Notes: a model not told the origin generated them from the sequence alone. DNA of 64,000 bases from CBDCUI01 sp965223115 (GCA_965223115.1 OZ244982.1:2170001-2234000), one strand, 5' to 3'. Counted from the stretch's first letter, positions 9,280 to 18,208 are shown. Made by a program: numbers and translations.

Positions 9280-9516
9280 ATGTCTCGCGTCTGCCAAGTG
9301 ACTGGAAAACGACCTGCCTCAGGTAACAACGTCTCTCATGCCCATAATAAAACACGACGTCGCTTCATGCCTAATATTCATACCCACCGCTTTTGGGTGG
9401 AAAGTGAGAATAGATGGGTAAAGCTACGTGTATCGGCTAAAGGCATGCGCATCATTGATAAGAAAGGCATAGATGATGTTTTAACTGATATCCGTAAGCG
9501 CGGCGTTAAAGTCTAA
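9280..9516 (+). CDS. rpmB: 50S ribosomal protein L28
   Basis: A 78-residue basic protein matching bacterial L28 along its whole length, beginning SRVCQVTGKRP and including HRFWVESENRWV and RVSAKGMRIIDKKG. It is a large-subunit component. It forms the usual rpmB-rpmG pair, with 13 bases between the genes. No zinc ligands beyond the single N-terminal Cys are seen. Confidence 0.97.
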   Translation: MSRVCQVTGKRPASGNNVSHAHNKTRRRFMPNIHTHRFWVESENRWVKLRVSAKGMRIIDKKGIDDVLTDIRKRGVKV

Positions 9517-9529
9517 TAGGAATTCTCAA

Positions 9530-9697
9530 ATGGCAAAAGCAGTTCGTGAAAAAATTAAACTAGTTTCCAGTGCAGGTACTGGACATTATTACACCACCAG
9601 TAAAAACAAACGTACCATGACTGAAAAGCTTGAGATGAAAAAATACGACCCTATAGTGCGTAAACACGTACTATACAAAGAAGCTAAGATTAAATAA
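9530..9697 (+). CDS. rpmG: 50S ribosomal protein L33
   Basis: A 55-residue gene immediately after rpmB. The translation starts MAKAVREKIKLVSSAGTGHY and ends YKEAKIK, very close to E. coli L33. It is the cysteine-free, zinc-independent form: no CxxC pairs are present. The stop lies nine bases from that of the convergent desaturase gene. Confidence 0.96.
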   Translation: MAKAVREKIKLVSSAGTGHYYTTSKNKRTMTEKLEMKKYDPIVRKHVLYKEAKIK

Positions 9698-9706
9698 AAA
9701 TCTAGT

Positions 9707-10885
9707 TTACACAGCCGGCTGTAGTGCATAGCCACGCAGACTTTGAGCAAAATCTTGCAGTACTTTAATACCTGTTTCTTCTGCTTCCTTACACCATTCT
9801 ATAATTGCTTGAATTAAGCGCTCATGATTAGCATAAGTCTGATTCCACAGCTCTTGTAATTTTCTGCGAAATTCATAAACCGTATGTAACGTTTCATTAT
9901 TTTTCAATAATTCATGCAAACGTTCACGATGTAATGGTTTAAGACGGCTATCTTCACATATTAGGGCTTTGCGCATCTGGTGTATAATTTTCCGGTAACG
10001 TATGTCTATACTTGGGATTTCATTTTTAAACGTTGGCAGTGTCACACGATGCGCATAATCTGCCATCACATGCAATTTACTAGAAACAATCGCTTTGGCT
10101 GTTTCAAGATCTATAATGTCTTTATTAATTAACTGTGTTGGTTGTGGTGCACGTCTACGTACTTTAGCTAAACGTAAAAAAGAAAGTAGCTGAATATATA
10201 ACCAACCCAAATCAAATTCCCACCATTTACTAGAAAATTTTGCTGAACTTGGGTAGGCGTGATGATTATTATGTAATTCTTCACCACCAATAATTAAGCC
10301 CAAACTAACAATATTCGTAGAACCATCTTCACTTTCAAAATTTCGATAACCCCAATAATGTCCTATACCATTAACTACACCTGCTGCCATAAGAGGTATC
10401 CAAACCATTTGAATCGCCCATATAGTTATACCAATAGGACCAAACAAAATTACATCAAGAACAAAACATATGGCTATACCGTAATAACTGAAACGTGAAT
10501 AAAGATTACGTTCAAGCCAATCCTCAGGAGTGCCATGGCCATAATTATTTAAGGTTTGTTGATTTTTGGCTTCTTCTTTATACAGCTCAGCACCCTGCCA
10601 AAAGACTTTGGCAATTCCTTTAGTGTGTGGGCTATGCGGATCGTCTTTGGTTTCAGTTTTGGCATGATGTTTACGATGAATTGCGACCCATTCTTTAGTC
10701 ACCATACCTGTTGTCAACCATAACCAAAAACGAAAAAAATGAGATATTGATGGATGTAAATCTAATGCACAGTGGGCTTGGCTACGATGCAAATATAGTG
10801 TTACAGATATAATAGTAATGTGGGTCAAAAACAATGTCAGTGCGACATAACTCCACCAAGGTAAAACAATTAATCCATTAAGCAT
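9707..10885 (-). CDS. Acyl-CoA/acyl-lipid delta-9-type fatty acid desaturase
   Basis: A 392-residue membrane di-iron desaturase that introduces a double bond into saturated acyl chains, probably adjusting membrane fluidity. The three histidine boxes are present: HRSQAH near residue 33, HRKHH near residue 70 and HNNHH near residue 205. Hydrophobic pairs flank the boxes. A C-terminal soluble extension of about 150 residues follows the last box, a length seen in proteobacterial DesB-type enzymes. An AGGA ribosome site lies eight bases before the ATG, and an (ATT)6 microsatellite lies just upstream. Substrate form (CoA or lipid) cannot be told from sequence alone. Confidence 0.9.
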   Translation of the reverse strand: MLNGLIVLPWWSYVALTLFLTHITIISVTLYLHRSQAHCALDLHPSISHFFRFWLWLTTGMVTKEWVAIHRKHHAKTETKDDPHSPHTKGIAKVFWQGAELYKEEAKNQQTLNNYGHGTPEDWLERNLYSRFSYYGIAICFVLDVILFGPIGITIWAIQMVWIPLMAAGVVNGIGHYWGYRNFESEDGSTNIVSLGLIIGGEELHNNHHAYPSSAKFSSKWWEFDLGWLYIQLLSFLRLAKVRRRAPQPTQLINKDIIDLETAKAIVSSKLHVMADYAHRVTLPTFKNEIPSIDIRYRKIIHQMRKALICEDSRLKPLHRERLHELLKNNETLHTVYEFRRKLQELWNQTYANHERLIQAIIEWCKEAEETGIKVLQDFAQSLRGYALQPAV

Positions 10886-10902
10886 GTAATTGATCCTAAC
10901 TA

Positions 10903-10920
10903 ATTATTATTATTATTATT
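10903..10920. repeat. (ATT)6 trinucleotide microsatellite in the desaturase leader
   Basis: Six uninterrupted ATT units on the plus strand, reading (AAT)6 toward the desaturase start, ending 17 bases before the ATG and close to its AGGA ribosome site. Slippage here would change leader length without altering the protein. Confidence 0.85.
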
Positions 10921-11026
10921 GTTTTATGTAAAGCAGCTTTTGTTCATTAATACATAAATCATACGTCGTTGAAGATGGTATAAGCAAGTGAAATGAGACA
11001 ATTGGCATTGGCTTATAGACACCTGT

Positions 11027-12988
11027 CTACTTTATGTCCATTCGTTCCAACAACAAGCCCCCTGGGCCTGGTGAGCAAACTGACCAATGAGGTGCTATAT
11101 AGGTAGTTGCTTGTGGTTCAATGATTATTATTGGTCCTTGGAGTACTTGATTTTGCTGTATATTTATACGCTTATAGACAGGTACTTGTCGTGCAAGTTC
11201 TTGTAACCAAACCTGCTCACTTACTTGCTCATCACTTTGTACAGTTACATTACTAAACGTAATATTATGTGCTTGACCACTAGCAGTCAGCCTTAAACTA
11301 ACCAACTCAACAGGCATTTGTAAAGAATAGCCAAATTGTTTTTTATAACTAGTATGAAATTTTTGTGTGATTCGATCAATATCACACCACTCTAATTTTA
11401 AAGTTGATGATTGGCCTTGATAACGCAATTCAACTTCACGTTTTAAAGTGAGCTCATTGCTTTGTTCTACATTTATATCATCAGTTAATTTTCGTTCTAA
11501 ACGTAAAAATATTTTTTCTAGTTCTTCATTGTAGCAATGGTCTGTTAACTTTATATAACCTTGTGAGACTTCTTTGCCAGAAGGCGCCACCATTAAACCA
11601 AACGCTGATAACACCCCTGAATAAGCAGGAACAAGTGCATATTTGATATTAAGCGCATCTGCTAAATCACAAACATGCAAACCTCCCGCACCACCAAAAC
11701 TCACTAAAGTAAAATTTTTAGGGTCATGTCCTCGTTGTACAGACATAACACGCAATGCCTGCACCATTTGGGTATTAGCAACTTGAATAATACCCTTTGC
11801 ACAAGTAATGGCATCAAGCTGTAAACGTTGCCCCAGCTCAGTTACAGCAAGTTTAGCCGCTTCATAATTTAGTTTTAAGTTACCTGCTAACCTATTTGCT
11901 GCTGGCAGTCTACCTAACACTACATGGGCATCCGTTACAGTGGCATACATTCCACCTTGCCCATAGCACGCAGGCCCTGGAGATGCGCCGGCAGAATCTG
12001 GACCTACTTGCAATAATCCACCTTCATCAATCCAAGCAATTGAACCGCCCCCAGCACCGATAGTATGTATATCCAACATTGGAACAGCAATCGGTAAATC
12101 CGCTACTCTGCCTTGACTGGTCAAATTAAATTTTTGATTGATCATGGATACATCTGTTGAAGTGCCACCCATATCAAATGTAAGCAACCGCTCATAACCC
12201 ACAGTTACACCCATATATTGACTGCCCCATAACCCACCCGCAGGGCCAGATAACAATAGTCTTACTGCGTTACGTTCTGCCATAGAAGCACTCAAAGTAA
12301 GTCCATCACTTTGCATTACAGATACATGTGAATGCGAAACCTGTTTACGTAAGCGAGATAAATAACCATGCATTACGGGCCCAAGGTAACTATTTATCCA
12401 AGTTGCTAAACCGCGCTCATACTCGCGGTGCTCTGCCAAAACTTCCGATGAAATCGAAACAAAATACTTATCAGCAAATAGTTTTTTAATTTCCTGTTCA
12501 TACTTAGAATCAACAAACGAAAATAATAAGCAAACAGCGATTGCTTCCGGTTGCAATCTCTCAGTATCGCTAAGCAACACTTTTAATTGTTTCGCCAATA
12601 AGGGTTCGACTGTTTTGCCCTGTGGATCAATTCTACCACCCGTTTCTAGGCATAATTGTGGATCAACTAATGAGGGCTGTTTTTCAGGAGTGAGGTTGTA
12701 TAATTCCTTACGTGTTTGACGACCAATTAGTAATAAATCTTTAAAACCATGATTGGTAATAAAAATAGTGCGCGCTCCCTTGCCTTCCAGGAGAGCATTA
12801 GTTGCAACTGTAGTACCATGCACGATATGCAAATCTTTAATATCTATCTCAAGAGCAGAAATACCGTTAAGAATTGCTCGCTCAGGTGCACTTGGTGTGG
12901 ATAGCTCCTTATGTACAAACAATTGTTGGCCATTGAAATAAACAAGGTCTGTAAATGTCCCTCCTGTATCTACTCCTAAAATGTGCAT
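11027..12988 (-). CDS. Hydantoinase/oxoprolinase A-family protein without its B partner
   Basis: A 653-residue ATP-dependent amidase subunit of the HyuA/5-oxoprolinase type. The N-terminal actin-like phosphate motif GVDTGGTFTDL is at residues 5-15, and internal LSGPAGGLWG, TFDMGGTSTDVS and PGPACYGQGG blocks are all family hallmarks. Relatives use ATP to open hydantoin, oxoproline or acetophenone-type substrates, normally together with a HyuB subunit; no hyuB gene is present here. The start is 30 bases from that of the divergent ABC transporter operon. The substrate is unknown. A 5-oxoproline role would fit with the ggt gene 6 kb away, but that link is only speculation. Confidence 0.85.
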   Translation of the reverse strand: MHILGVDTGGTFTDLVYFNGQQLFVHKELSTPSAPERAILNGISALEIDIKDLHIVHGTTVATNALLEGKGARTIFITNHGFKDLLLIGRQTRKELYNLTPEKQPSLVDPQLCLETGGRIDPQGKTVEPLLAKQLKVLLSDTERLQPEAIAVCLLFSFVDSKYEQEIKKLFADKYFVSISSEVLAEHREYERGLATWINSYLGPVMHGYLSRLRKQVSHSHVSVMQSDGLTLSASMAERNAVRLLLSGPAGGLWGSQYMGVTVGYERLLTFDMGGTSTDVSMINQKFNLTSQGRVADLPIAVPMLDIHTIGAGGGSIAWIDEGGLLQVGPDSAGASPGPACYGQGGMYATVTDAHVVLGRLPAANRLAGNLKLNYEAAKLAVTELGQRLQLDAITCAKGIIQVANTQMVQALRVMSVQRGHDPKNFTLVSFGGAGGLHVCDLADALNIKYALVPAYSGVLSAFGLMVAPSGKEVSQGYIKLTDHCYNEELEKIFLRLERKLTDDINVEQSNELTLKREVELRYQGQSSTLKLEWCDIDRITQKFHTSYKKQFGYSLQMPVELVSLRLTASGQAHNITFSNVTVQSDEQVSEQVWLQELARQVPVYKRINIQQNQVLQGPIIIIEPQATTYIAPHWSVCSPGPGGLLLERMDIK

Positions 12989-13018
12989 AGGTTATTTCGT
13001 AATCAGATGGTTTGATTT

Positions 13019-13954
13019 ATGAATCAAGAAAATTTGTTAACTGTGCAAAACCTTAGCTGTAGCTATGATGGCACTCCAATACTGCGCGACCTTAATTTTA
13101 CAATCCAACGTGGCGAAGTCGTTGCATTACTAGGTACTAACGGTGCTGGCAAATCAACTACTCTCAATATAATTACTGGAAACCTGAAACCAGATACAGG
13201 TAAAGTTAAAATTTGCCAAGTAGACATTTTTGATAAACCTAAACTGGCTAAAACTAATTTGGGCTACCTGCCTGACGTTCCACCACTATATCGTGAACTA
13301 ACTGTGTATGAATATCTGCATTTTACAGCTCGTTTACATGGTATAGATAGAGCAGCTATCAATAAAAACATCGATCTAACCCTAGCTACTTGTGGTTTAA
13401 ATGATGTACGCAATAAACTCATAAATAACTTATCCAAAGGATTTAAGCAGCGTATTGGCATTGCCCAAGCAATCATACATAACCCTGCATTAGTTATTCT
13501 AGATGAACCTACAATTGGTTTAGACCCACTACAAATGCAAGATATTCGCGCTTTGCTTAGTAAACTATCTAAAAATCACAGCGTGTTACTTTCTACACAT
13601 ATGCTATCTGAAGCTGAATCAACTTGTGATCGTGTATTAATTATCGATCAAGGTTCATTACTGCTAGATCAAAGCTTACAAGATCTGAATAAGGGCTCCG
13701 GCAAGCACATCAAACTACGCTTTAATGGCAGTCCTAATATTGAAGATTTAAAAGCTATCCCTGGATGTGAATCTGCAAGTTGTTCTCAATATGGTCACTT
13801 TGTTTGTCGCTACAACGATGCAGCATTTATCCAGCAAGTGCAATCGCTGGCCTTGAAAAACAATTGGCAATTACATGAGATTGCACCAGTTGCTACTTCA
13901 TTAGAGCAAGTGTTTTTAGACCTCATAGTACGCGATTCTGCTGGGGTTACTTGA
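13019..13954 (+). CDS. ABC transporter ATP-binding protein, GldA-type
   Basis: A 311-residue ATPase. Walker A GTNGAGKSTT is near residues 38-47, the ABC signature LSKGFKQR near residue 140 and Walker B LVILDEPT near 160, followed by the switch His in LLSTHM. A C-terminal extension of about 80 residues is typical of ABC-2 exporters. It heads a three-gene operon with an ABC-2 permease and a GldG-like protein, with 10 and 22 bases between genes. This set is known from gliding Bacteroidetes (GldA-GldF-GldG) and is also widespread in proteobacteria, where the substrate is unknown. Confidence 0.88.
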   Translation: MNQENLLTVQNLSCSYDGTPILRDLNFTIQRGEVVALLGTNGAGKSTTLNIITGNLKPDTGKVKICQVDIFDKPKLAKTNLGYLPDVPPLYRELTVYEYLHFTARLHGIDRAAINKNIDLTLATCGLNDVRNKLINNLSKGFKQRIGIAQAIIHNPALVILDEPTIGLDPLQMQDIRALLSKLSKNHSVLLSTHMLSEAESTCDRVLIIDQGSLLLDQSLQDLNKGSGKHIKLRFNGSPNIEDLKAIPGCESASCSQYGHFVCRYNDAAFIQQVQSLALKNNWQLHEIAPVATSLEQVFLDLIVRDSAGVT

Positions 13955-13964
13955 ATATCTTCTT

Positions 13965-14717
13965 ATGAGCCTAGCGATCACCCAAAATGAACTCAAGCGT
14001 GTATGGTATTCGCCTATTGCATGGGTATTATTTGGCATTGCACTATTTGTGCTTGGTTTATTATTACTTTTTTTACTAAGTAACTTTTACAGCGAAGTAC
14101 AAGCCAAGTTAGTTGGCTTAGAGCAAGCTCCAGGATTGACAGATTTAGTTATTGTACCTTATTTGTTTTGGGTAGCTATTGTCGGTGCATTATTTGTGCC
14201 TATGTTTGCAGTGCGTAGTTGTACAGAAGAGCGACAACAAGGTGCTAATTTATTGTTAAGCAGTGCGCCATTAAGTGTAACCCAAATTGTTTTAGCAAAA
14301 TTTGCGGCTTTATCTATTCTAGCTTTTATCTTTATTGCTATATGTAGCTGCTATGCAATAGTTCTAGGCTATTTCACACCTATTGATTATGGCAAGATCG
14401 CAGCTGCTTGTTTGGGGGTTTATTTATTTTTAAGCTCGCTTAGTGCTGCAGCAATATTCATTGCAAACTTAACGCGTACTCCTATCCTAGCCACAACTGC
14501 AATTTTGGCTTTATTAATTAGTTTATTTTTACTTTATATGTCAGGCTCTGCATCCGCTAGTAGCAGCGAATTATTTTTATACCTATCTAGCTATACGCAC
14601 TTGTTTGCAAGCTTATCTGGTTCCATTGATACAAAAAATATTAGCTACTTCATTCTATTCACAGTCTTATTTCTAAGTTTAAGCATTTGGAATCTAACTT
14701 ATCGGCGCTCCATATAA
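13965..14717 (+). CDS. ABC-2 type permease, GldF-like
   Basis: A 250-residue inner-membrane protein with about six hydrophobic segments, beginning with a cytoplasmic ITQNELKR stretch before the first membrane span, as in GldF/NosY-type permeases. A conserved RSCTEERQQG motif in the first cytoplasmic loop fits this group. Located between the ATPase and the GldG-like subunit, it is the likely membrane channel of the complex. Confidence 0.85.
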   Translation: MSLAITQNELKRVWYSPIAWVLFGIALFVLGLLLLFLLSNFYSEVQAKLVGLEQAPGLTDLVIVPYLFWVAIVGALFVPMFAVRSCTEERQQGANLLLSSAPLSVTQIVLAKFAALSILAFIFIAICSCYAIVLGYFTPIDYGKIAAACLGVYLFLSSLSAAAIFIANLTRTPILATTAILALLISLFLLYMSGSASASSSELFLYLSSYTHLFASLSGSIDTKNISYFILFTVLFLSLSIWNLTYRRSI

Positions 14718-14739
14718 CCAACTGATGCTTATTACCTAA

Positions 14740-16086
14740 ATGAAAAAAAAGTTTAATTTATTTAAGTGGGCTAGCTTATTAGCACTCACGTTATTAATTG
14801 GATTTGCTGCTTGGCTAAGCCAAAAACATCACATAGTGTTTGACTGGACGCGTGATAATCGAAATACGTTAACAACTACAAGTCGTGCCATTTTAGACCA
14901 GGTAAAAAATCCATTATCAATAACCATCCTAGCTAGTAAATCCGCTAGCGAACGACTTAAATTCCGCAAATCTATTGAAAAATATCAGCAATATAAATCT
15001 GATATTAAAACCATATTTCTTGATAGCGATACACAATTATCGCAAGCTAAAGAATTACATCTAAACAATTCTGGGCAACTGCGACTCGATTACGATGATC
15101 GTTTTGAAGTTATCGATCAAGTATCAGAGCGTGAAATTACTAATGCCTTACAAAGATTAACACGCACTACAAAACCTTGGGTTGTCTTTTTAAATGGACA
15201 TGGTGAACGCGATATCTTTAGTGAAGATAAGCAAGGCTATAACACGTTAATGAAAACCCTAGAGTCTAGCGGAGTTCAAACACAAGATATTAATTTATTA
15301 GAGACCACGTCTATACCAAATAATATTTCTGTATTAGTTATTGCTGCACCACAAACTAATTTGTTACCAGGTGAGGAAAAATTAATTCTTGACTATATTG
15401 ATGCGGGTGGAAATTTATTGTGGCTACATGAACCAAACAGTGGGAACCGTTTACAAGCTCTTAGCGAGGAACTTAACCTTAGCTGGATTGACGGGACTAT
15501 TATCGATGCCAATCAGCAATTACGTTCCATACTGGGAATACAACATCCAGCCGTAGTGCCCGTCATCGAATACCAGAAACATCCCATTACTGAACATTTA
15601 ACTAACCAGACACTGTATCCATTCGCGGTAGGCCTTAGTTTTACATCTGTATCCTCTTGGCACTTGCAGCCATTATTTTACTCCTTGCCACGTGCTTGGT
15701 CAGAAACCAAGCCACTTTCCAGTGAAGATGCAGTATTCAGCCCAACGCAAGGAGATACAGCAGGACCTTTATTAATGGCGGCAGCGCTTAGCCGTAATAC
15801 TCAACACAAGGCTACACCTCAACGCATTGTAATTATTGGCGATAGCGACTTCATGGCAAACGGATATATTGGTCATGGTGAAAATCTTGCATTAAGTGTA
15901 AGTGTTTTACAGTGGTTAACCAACGACGACCAACGCATATCTTTGCTACCTTATCGAGCCCCAGATAGCTCGATAGAATTTAGCAACCTTGCTATAGCCA
16001 GTTTAGCTAGTGCTTATTTATTGATTGCGCCACTTGGCGTATTGTTAATAGGTGTAATGATCGGCTTACGCAGGCGTAAAAAATAA
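14740..16086 (+). CDS. GldG-like auxiliary ABC transporter protein
   Basis: A 448-residue protein with one N-terminal membrane span (about residues 8-26), a large extracytoplasmic domain and one C-terminal span followed by RRRKK. The family hallmark of a short strand followed by RNTLTTTSRAIL sits near residues 42-53, and the WVVFLNGHGERD block near 150 also fits the ABC_transp_aux (GldG) fold. In many proteobacteria a DUF4340 gene follows; here the next gene is a chorismatase, so the usual fourth member is missing locally. Confidence 0.85.
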   Translation: MKKKFNLFKWASLLALTLLIGFAAWLSQKHHIVFDWTRDNRNTLTTTSRAILDQVKNPLSITILASKSASERLKFRKSIEKYQQYKSDIKTIFLDSDTQLSQAKELHLNNSGQLRLDYDDRFEVIDQVSEREITNALQRLTRTTKPWVVFLNGHGERDIFSEDKQGYNTLMKTLESSGVQTQDINLLETTSIPNNISVLVIAAPQTNLLPGEEKLILDYIDAGGNLLWLHEPNSGNRLQALSEELNLSWIDGTIIDANQQLRSILGIQHPAVVPVIEYQKHPITEHLTNQTLYPFAVGLSFTSVSSWHLQPLFYSLPRAWSETKPLSSEDAVFSPTQGDTAGPLLMAAALSRNTQHKATPQRIVIIGDSDFMANGYIGHGENLALSVSVLQWLTNDDQRISLLPYRAPDSSIEFSNLAIASLASAYLLIAPLGVLLIGVMIGLRRRKK

Positions 16087-16111
16087 AACTAATCTATGAA
16101 TTAAATATCTA

Positions 16112-16140
16112 TCTAGCGACTATTCGCAAAGCGAGCTAGA
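16112..16140. other. Inverted repeat upstream of the chorismatase gene
   Basis: TCTAGC (16112-16117) pairs with GCTAGA (16135-16140), and an inner TCGC-AAA-GCGA hairpin stacks on the right arm, leaving a six-base bulge on the left. It lies just ahead of the AGAG ribosome site of the next gene and could be an RNA structure or an operator. No T-run follows, so it is not a classic terminator. Confidence 0.35.
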
Positions 16141-16148
16141 GTAAAAAC

Positions 16149-17168
16149 ATGACTTCATCTGTTACAAAAAATAATACCTCGGTAATTACATCAAACTTAG
16201 ATATTGCCGTTAGTAGTGATCCTTTGCCTTTGCAAACTAACCAAGCAATTTTGACACATCTATATTTTGATAAAAGTAAACAGCCTAATTGTGGCTGTTT
16301 ATCAATACAAACCAAATTAGATGTACTCGGGTCAAATTTGTTTGCGCAGTATTGGTTTACTGATGCAGATGTTAAACAAGAAAAATATAAAAATATTCAC
16401 TATGCCTTTAATCAACAAATGTTATTTGGGCATATACAACTACCTTGTCCAGATGACATAAGCTTTATCAACAATAGCGAACAGGCATATCAAGAAATAT
16501 TTGAATGCCTGTCTAATACAGGCTGTATACATTTATTACGTACTTGGAATTATTTCCCAGAAATTACTCGTTTCGTAAAAGAAAGTAATCATTCAAATCG
16601 ATATGAAGAATTTTGCAGTGCTCGTGTAAAAGCAATGCAAAAATGTAATATCGACAATGAAATTTATCCTGCAGCCACTGTAATTGGAAATCAGAGTCCT
16701 GTTTTACAAATTTATTTCTTAGCCAGCAATAGTCCTGGAATTGCAATAGAAAATCCGCGTCAAACAAGCGCTTATCATTACCCTGTTACCAGTACATTAC
16801 AACGACCTTTATTTTCTAGAGGGCTGCTTAAGACTTGGGGCATGCGTACTCATTTTTATGTTTCTGGTACAGCTAGTATTGTCGGCCATCAAACACTACA
16901 CGAAAATGATGTCTGCGCACAATTAAACGAATCAATTAACAATGTGGAAACGTTAGTTGCGCATGCAAATGACAAATATCAAGCACAACTTAATGCACAA
17001 GATGACCTGCTTTATATGAAAGTCTATATACGACACGATAAAGACGTGCCTCATATCAAACAGGTGCTTGCAGCCAGACTCTCTAATCATACACCTAGGA
17101 TTTTATTGCTGGGTGATATGTGCAGAGATGATTTACTTGTTGAGATTGAAGCCTTTTATCAGGCATGA
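16149..17168 (+). CDS. Chorismatase, FkbO/Hyg5/XanB2 family
   Basis: A 339-residue enzyme of the family that hydrolyses chorismate to hydroxybenzoate or dihydroxy-cyclohexadiene products. Visible hallmarks are HLLRTWNYFP near residue 125, RYEEF, YPAATVIG, the ENPRQTSAYHYP block near residue 195, FYVSGTASIVGH near residue 235 and the C-terminal DMCRDDLLVEIEAF, whose glutamates fall at the catalytic position of the family. The C-terminal half has the RidA-like fold. In Xanthomonas, XanB2 makes 3- and 4-hydroxybenzoate, the latter feeding ubiquinone. Databases often call these 'pteridine-dependent deoxygenase', a legacy name. The subtype and product cannot be fixed by eye. It lies 62 bases after the GldG-like gene and 22 before mutM. 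Confidence 0.82.
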   Translation: MTSSVTKNNTSVITSNLDIAVSSDPLPLQTNQAILTHLYFDKSKQPNCGCLSIQTKLDVLGSNLFAQYWFTDADVKQEKYKNIHYAFNQQMLFGHIQLPCPDDISFINNSEQAYQEIFECLSNTGCIHLLRTWNYFPEITRFVKESNHSNRYEEFCSARVKAMQKCNIDNEIYPAATVIGNQSPVLQIYFLASNSPGIAIENPRQTSAYHYPVTSTLQRPLFSRGLLKTWGMRTHFYVSGTASIVGHQTLHENDVCAQLNESINNVETLVAHANDKYQAQLNAQDDLLYMKVYIRHDKDVPHIKQVLAARLSNHTPRILLLGDMCRDDLLVEIEAFYQA

Positions 17169-17190
17169 ACCTTCCGCCATTATTCGCAAC

Positions 17191-18003
17191 ATGCCTGAAT
17201 TGCCTGAAGTTGAAACGACTCGACGTGGTATCATCCCACATGTTCAAGGCAAAAAAATAGATAAAGTCATTATACGTCAGCGACAATTACGCTGGCCCAT
17301 TGCAAAAAATATAAATAGTTTACTTAAACAACAACGTATTAACGAAATTACTCGTCGTGCTAAATATCTAATTTTTCACCTTGAGAAAGGCTATTTAATT
17401 ATCCATCTAGGCATGTCAGGCAGCTTACGCATTGTTGCTAATGGACATGCCCCAAACAAACATGACCACATAGATTTTATTTTTGGTAAACAGGCTTTAA
17501 GATTTCATGATCCACGTCGATTCGGTGCGATAATATGGACACGTGATAACCCAGCACAACACAAACTACTACGTAAATTGGGCCCAGAACCACTCAGTAA
17601 TAGCTTTAATGGAAATTATTTACATAAGTTGGCTAAGAATAGAAAAATAAATATTAAAAATTTTATTATGAATAGTCATATCGTGGCTGGTGTTGGCAAT
17701 ATCTATGCAAGCGAAGCCTTATTTTTAAGCGGCATACATCCACAACGTGCTGCTGGACGTATCTCTAAACAACGCTACCTTGTGTTAGCAGAAAATATAA
17801 AAAAAGTACTACAAAGCGCTATTGATATGGGTGGCACAACGTTAAGAGACTTTGTACGTGAAGATGGCAAGCCTGGCTACTTTGCTAACAGTCTGAATGT
17901 TTACAACAAAAAAGGAGAGCCTTGCCCGATATGCAAAACGCCTATACAAGTTCGTGTGCTTGGACAACGCAGCAGCTTTTTTTGTAAACATTGCCAACAT
18001 TAA
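17191..18003 (+). CDS. mutM: Formamidopyrimidine-DNA glycosylase
   Basis: A 270-residue base-excision repair enzyme that removes 8-oxoguanine and formamidopyrimidines and nicks the abasic site. The start is set at the ATG of MPELPEVETT, because Pro2 is the catalytic nucleophile and Glu3 is essential; an open frame continues 41 codons further upstream but overlaps the chorismatase and would bury Pro2. HMVAG-like SHIVAGVGNIYASE near residue 165 and a C-terminal zinc finger of the CPIC...CKHC type complete the family pattern. Confidence 0.97.
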   Translation: MPELPEVETTRRGIIPHVQGKKIDKVIIRQRQLRWPIAKNINSLLKQQRINEITRRAKYLIFHLEKGYLIIHLGMSGSLRIVANGHAPNKHDHIDFIFGKQALRFHDPRRFGAIIWTRDNPAQHKLLRKLGPEPLSNSFNGNYLHKLAKNRKINIKNFIMNSHIVAGVGNIYASEALFLSGIHPQRAAGRISKQRYLVLAENIKKVLQSAIDMGGTTLRDFVREDGKPGYFANSLNVYNKKGEPCPICKTPIQVRVLGQRSSFFCKHCQH

Positions 18004-18208
18004 TAGCTTACACTTTCGGCTAATAATTCTAACAATCTGTTTAGCCGTTTGCTCTCTTGCCATTCAGCAGCCAATAATTACCGGCTATCCACCCTATTTG
18101 TCATTCATGTTTGAGTTCCAGCCATACGTCATAAAGGGCAAGAGTATTTGTGTGAAACGCTTCACAATATATAGCTCGAATACATACCTACAAAAATAAC
18201 CCGTGCCA
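18004..18208 (+). other. Non-coding or decayed stretch after mutM
   Basis: One frame stays open from inside mutM to a TAA at 18197-18199 and encodes a hydrophobic stretch (about 20 residues, LIILTICLAVCSLA). The same frame reopens after that stop into the 53-residue frame described next. This could be a gene interrupted by one stop codon, or a chance open frame. No start codon with a ribosome site is evident after the mutM stop. Confidence 0.3.

Noticed and set aside
9709..9720. A 12-base palindrome (ACAGCCGGCTGT) near the rpmG/desaturase junction as a terminator
   Set aside because: It lies inside the last codons of the desaturase, has no loop and no T-run, so it is not a plausible terminator.
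17068..17190. Upstream extension of mutM by 41 codons
   Set aside because: MutM needs Pro2 as its catalytic nucleophile, so the ATG at 17191 must be the start; the extension also overlaps the chorismatase gene.
17897..18199. A 100-codon frame overlapping the end of mutM
   Set aside because: The first third is mutM read in another frame and there is no start with a ribosome site after mutM. Kept only as a possible decayed stretch.
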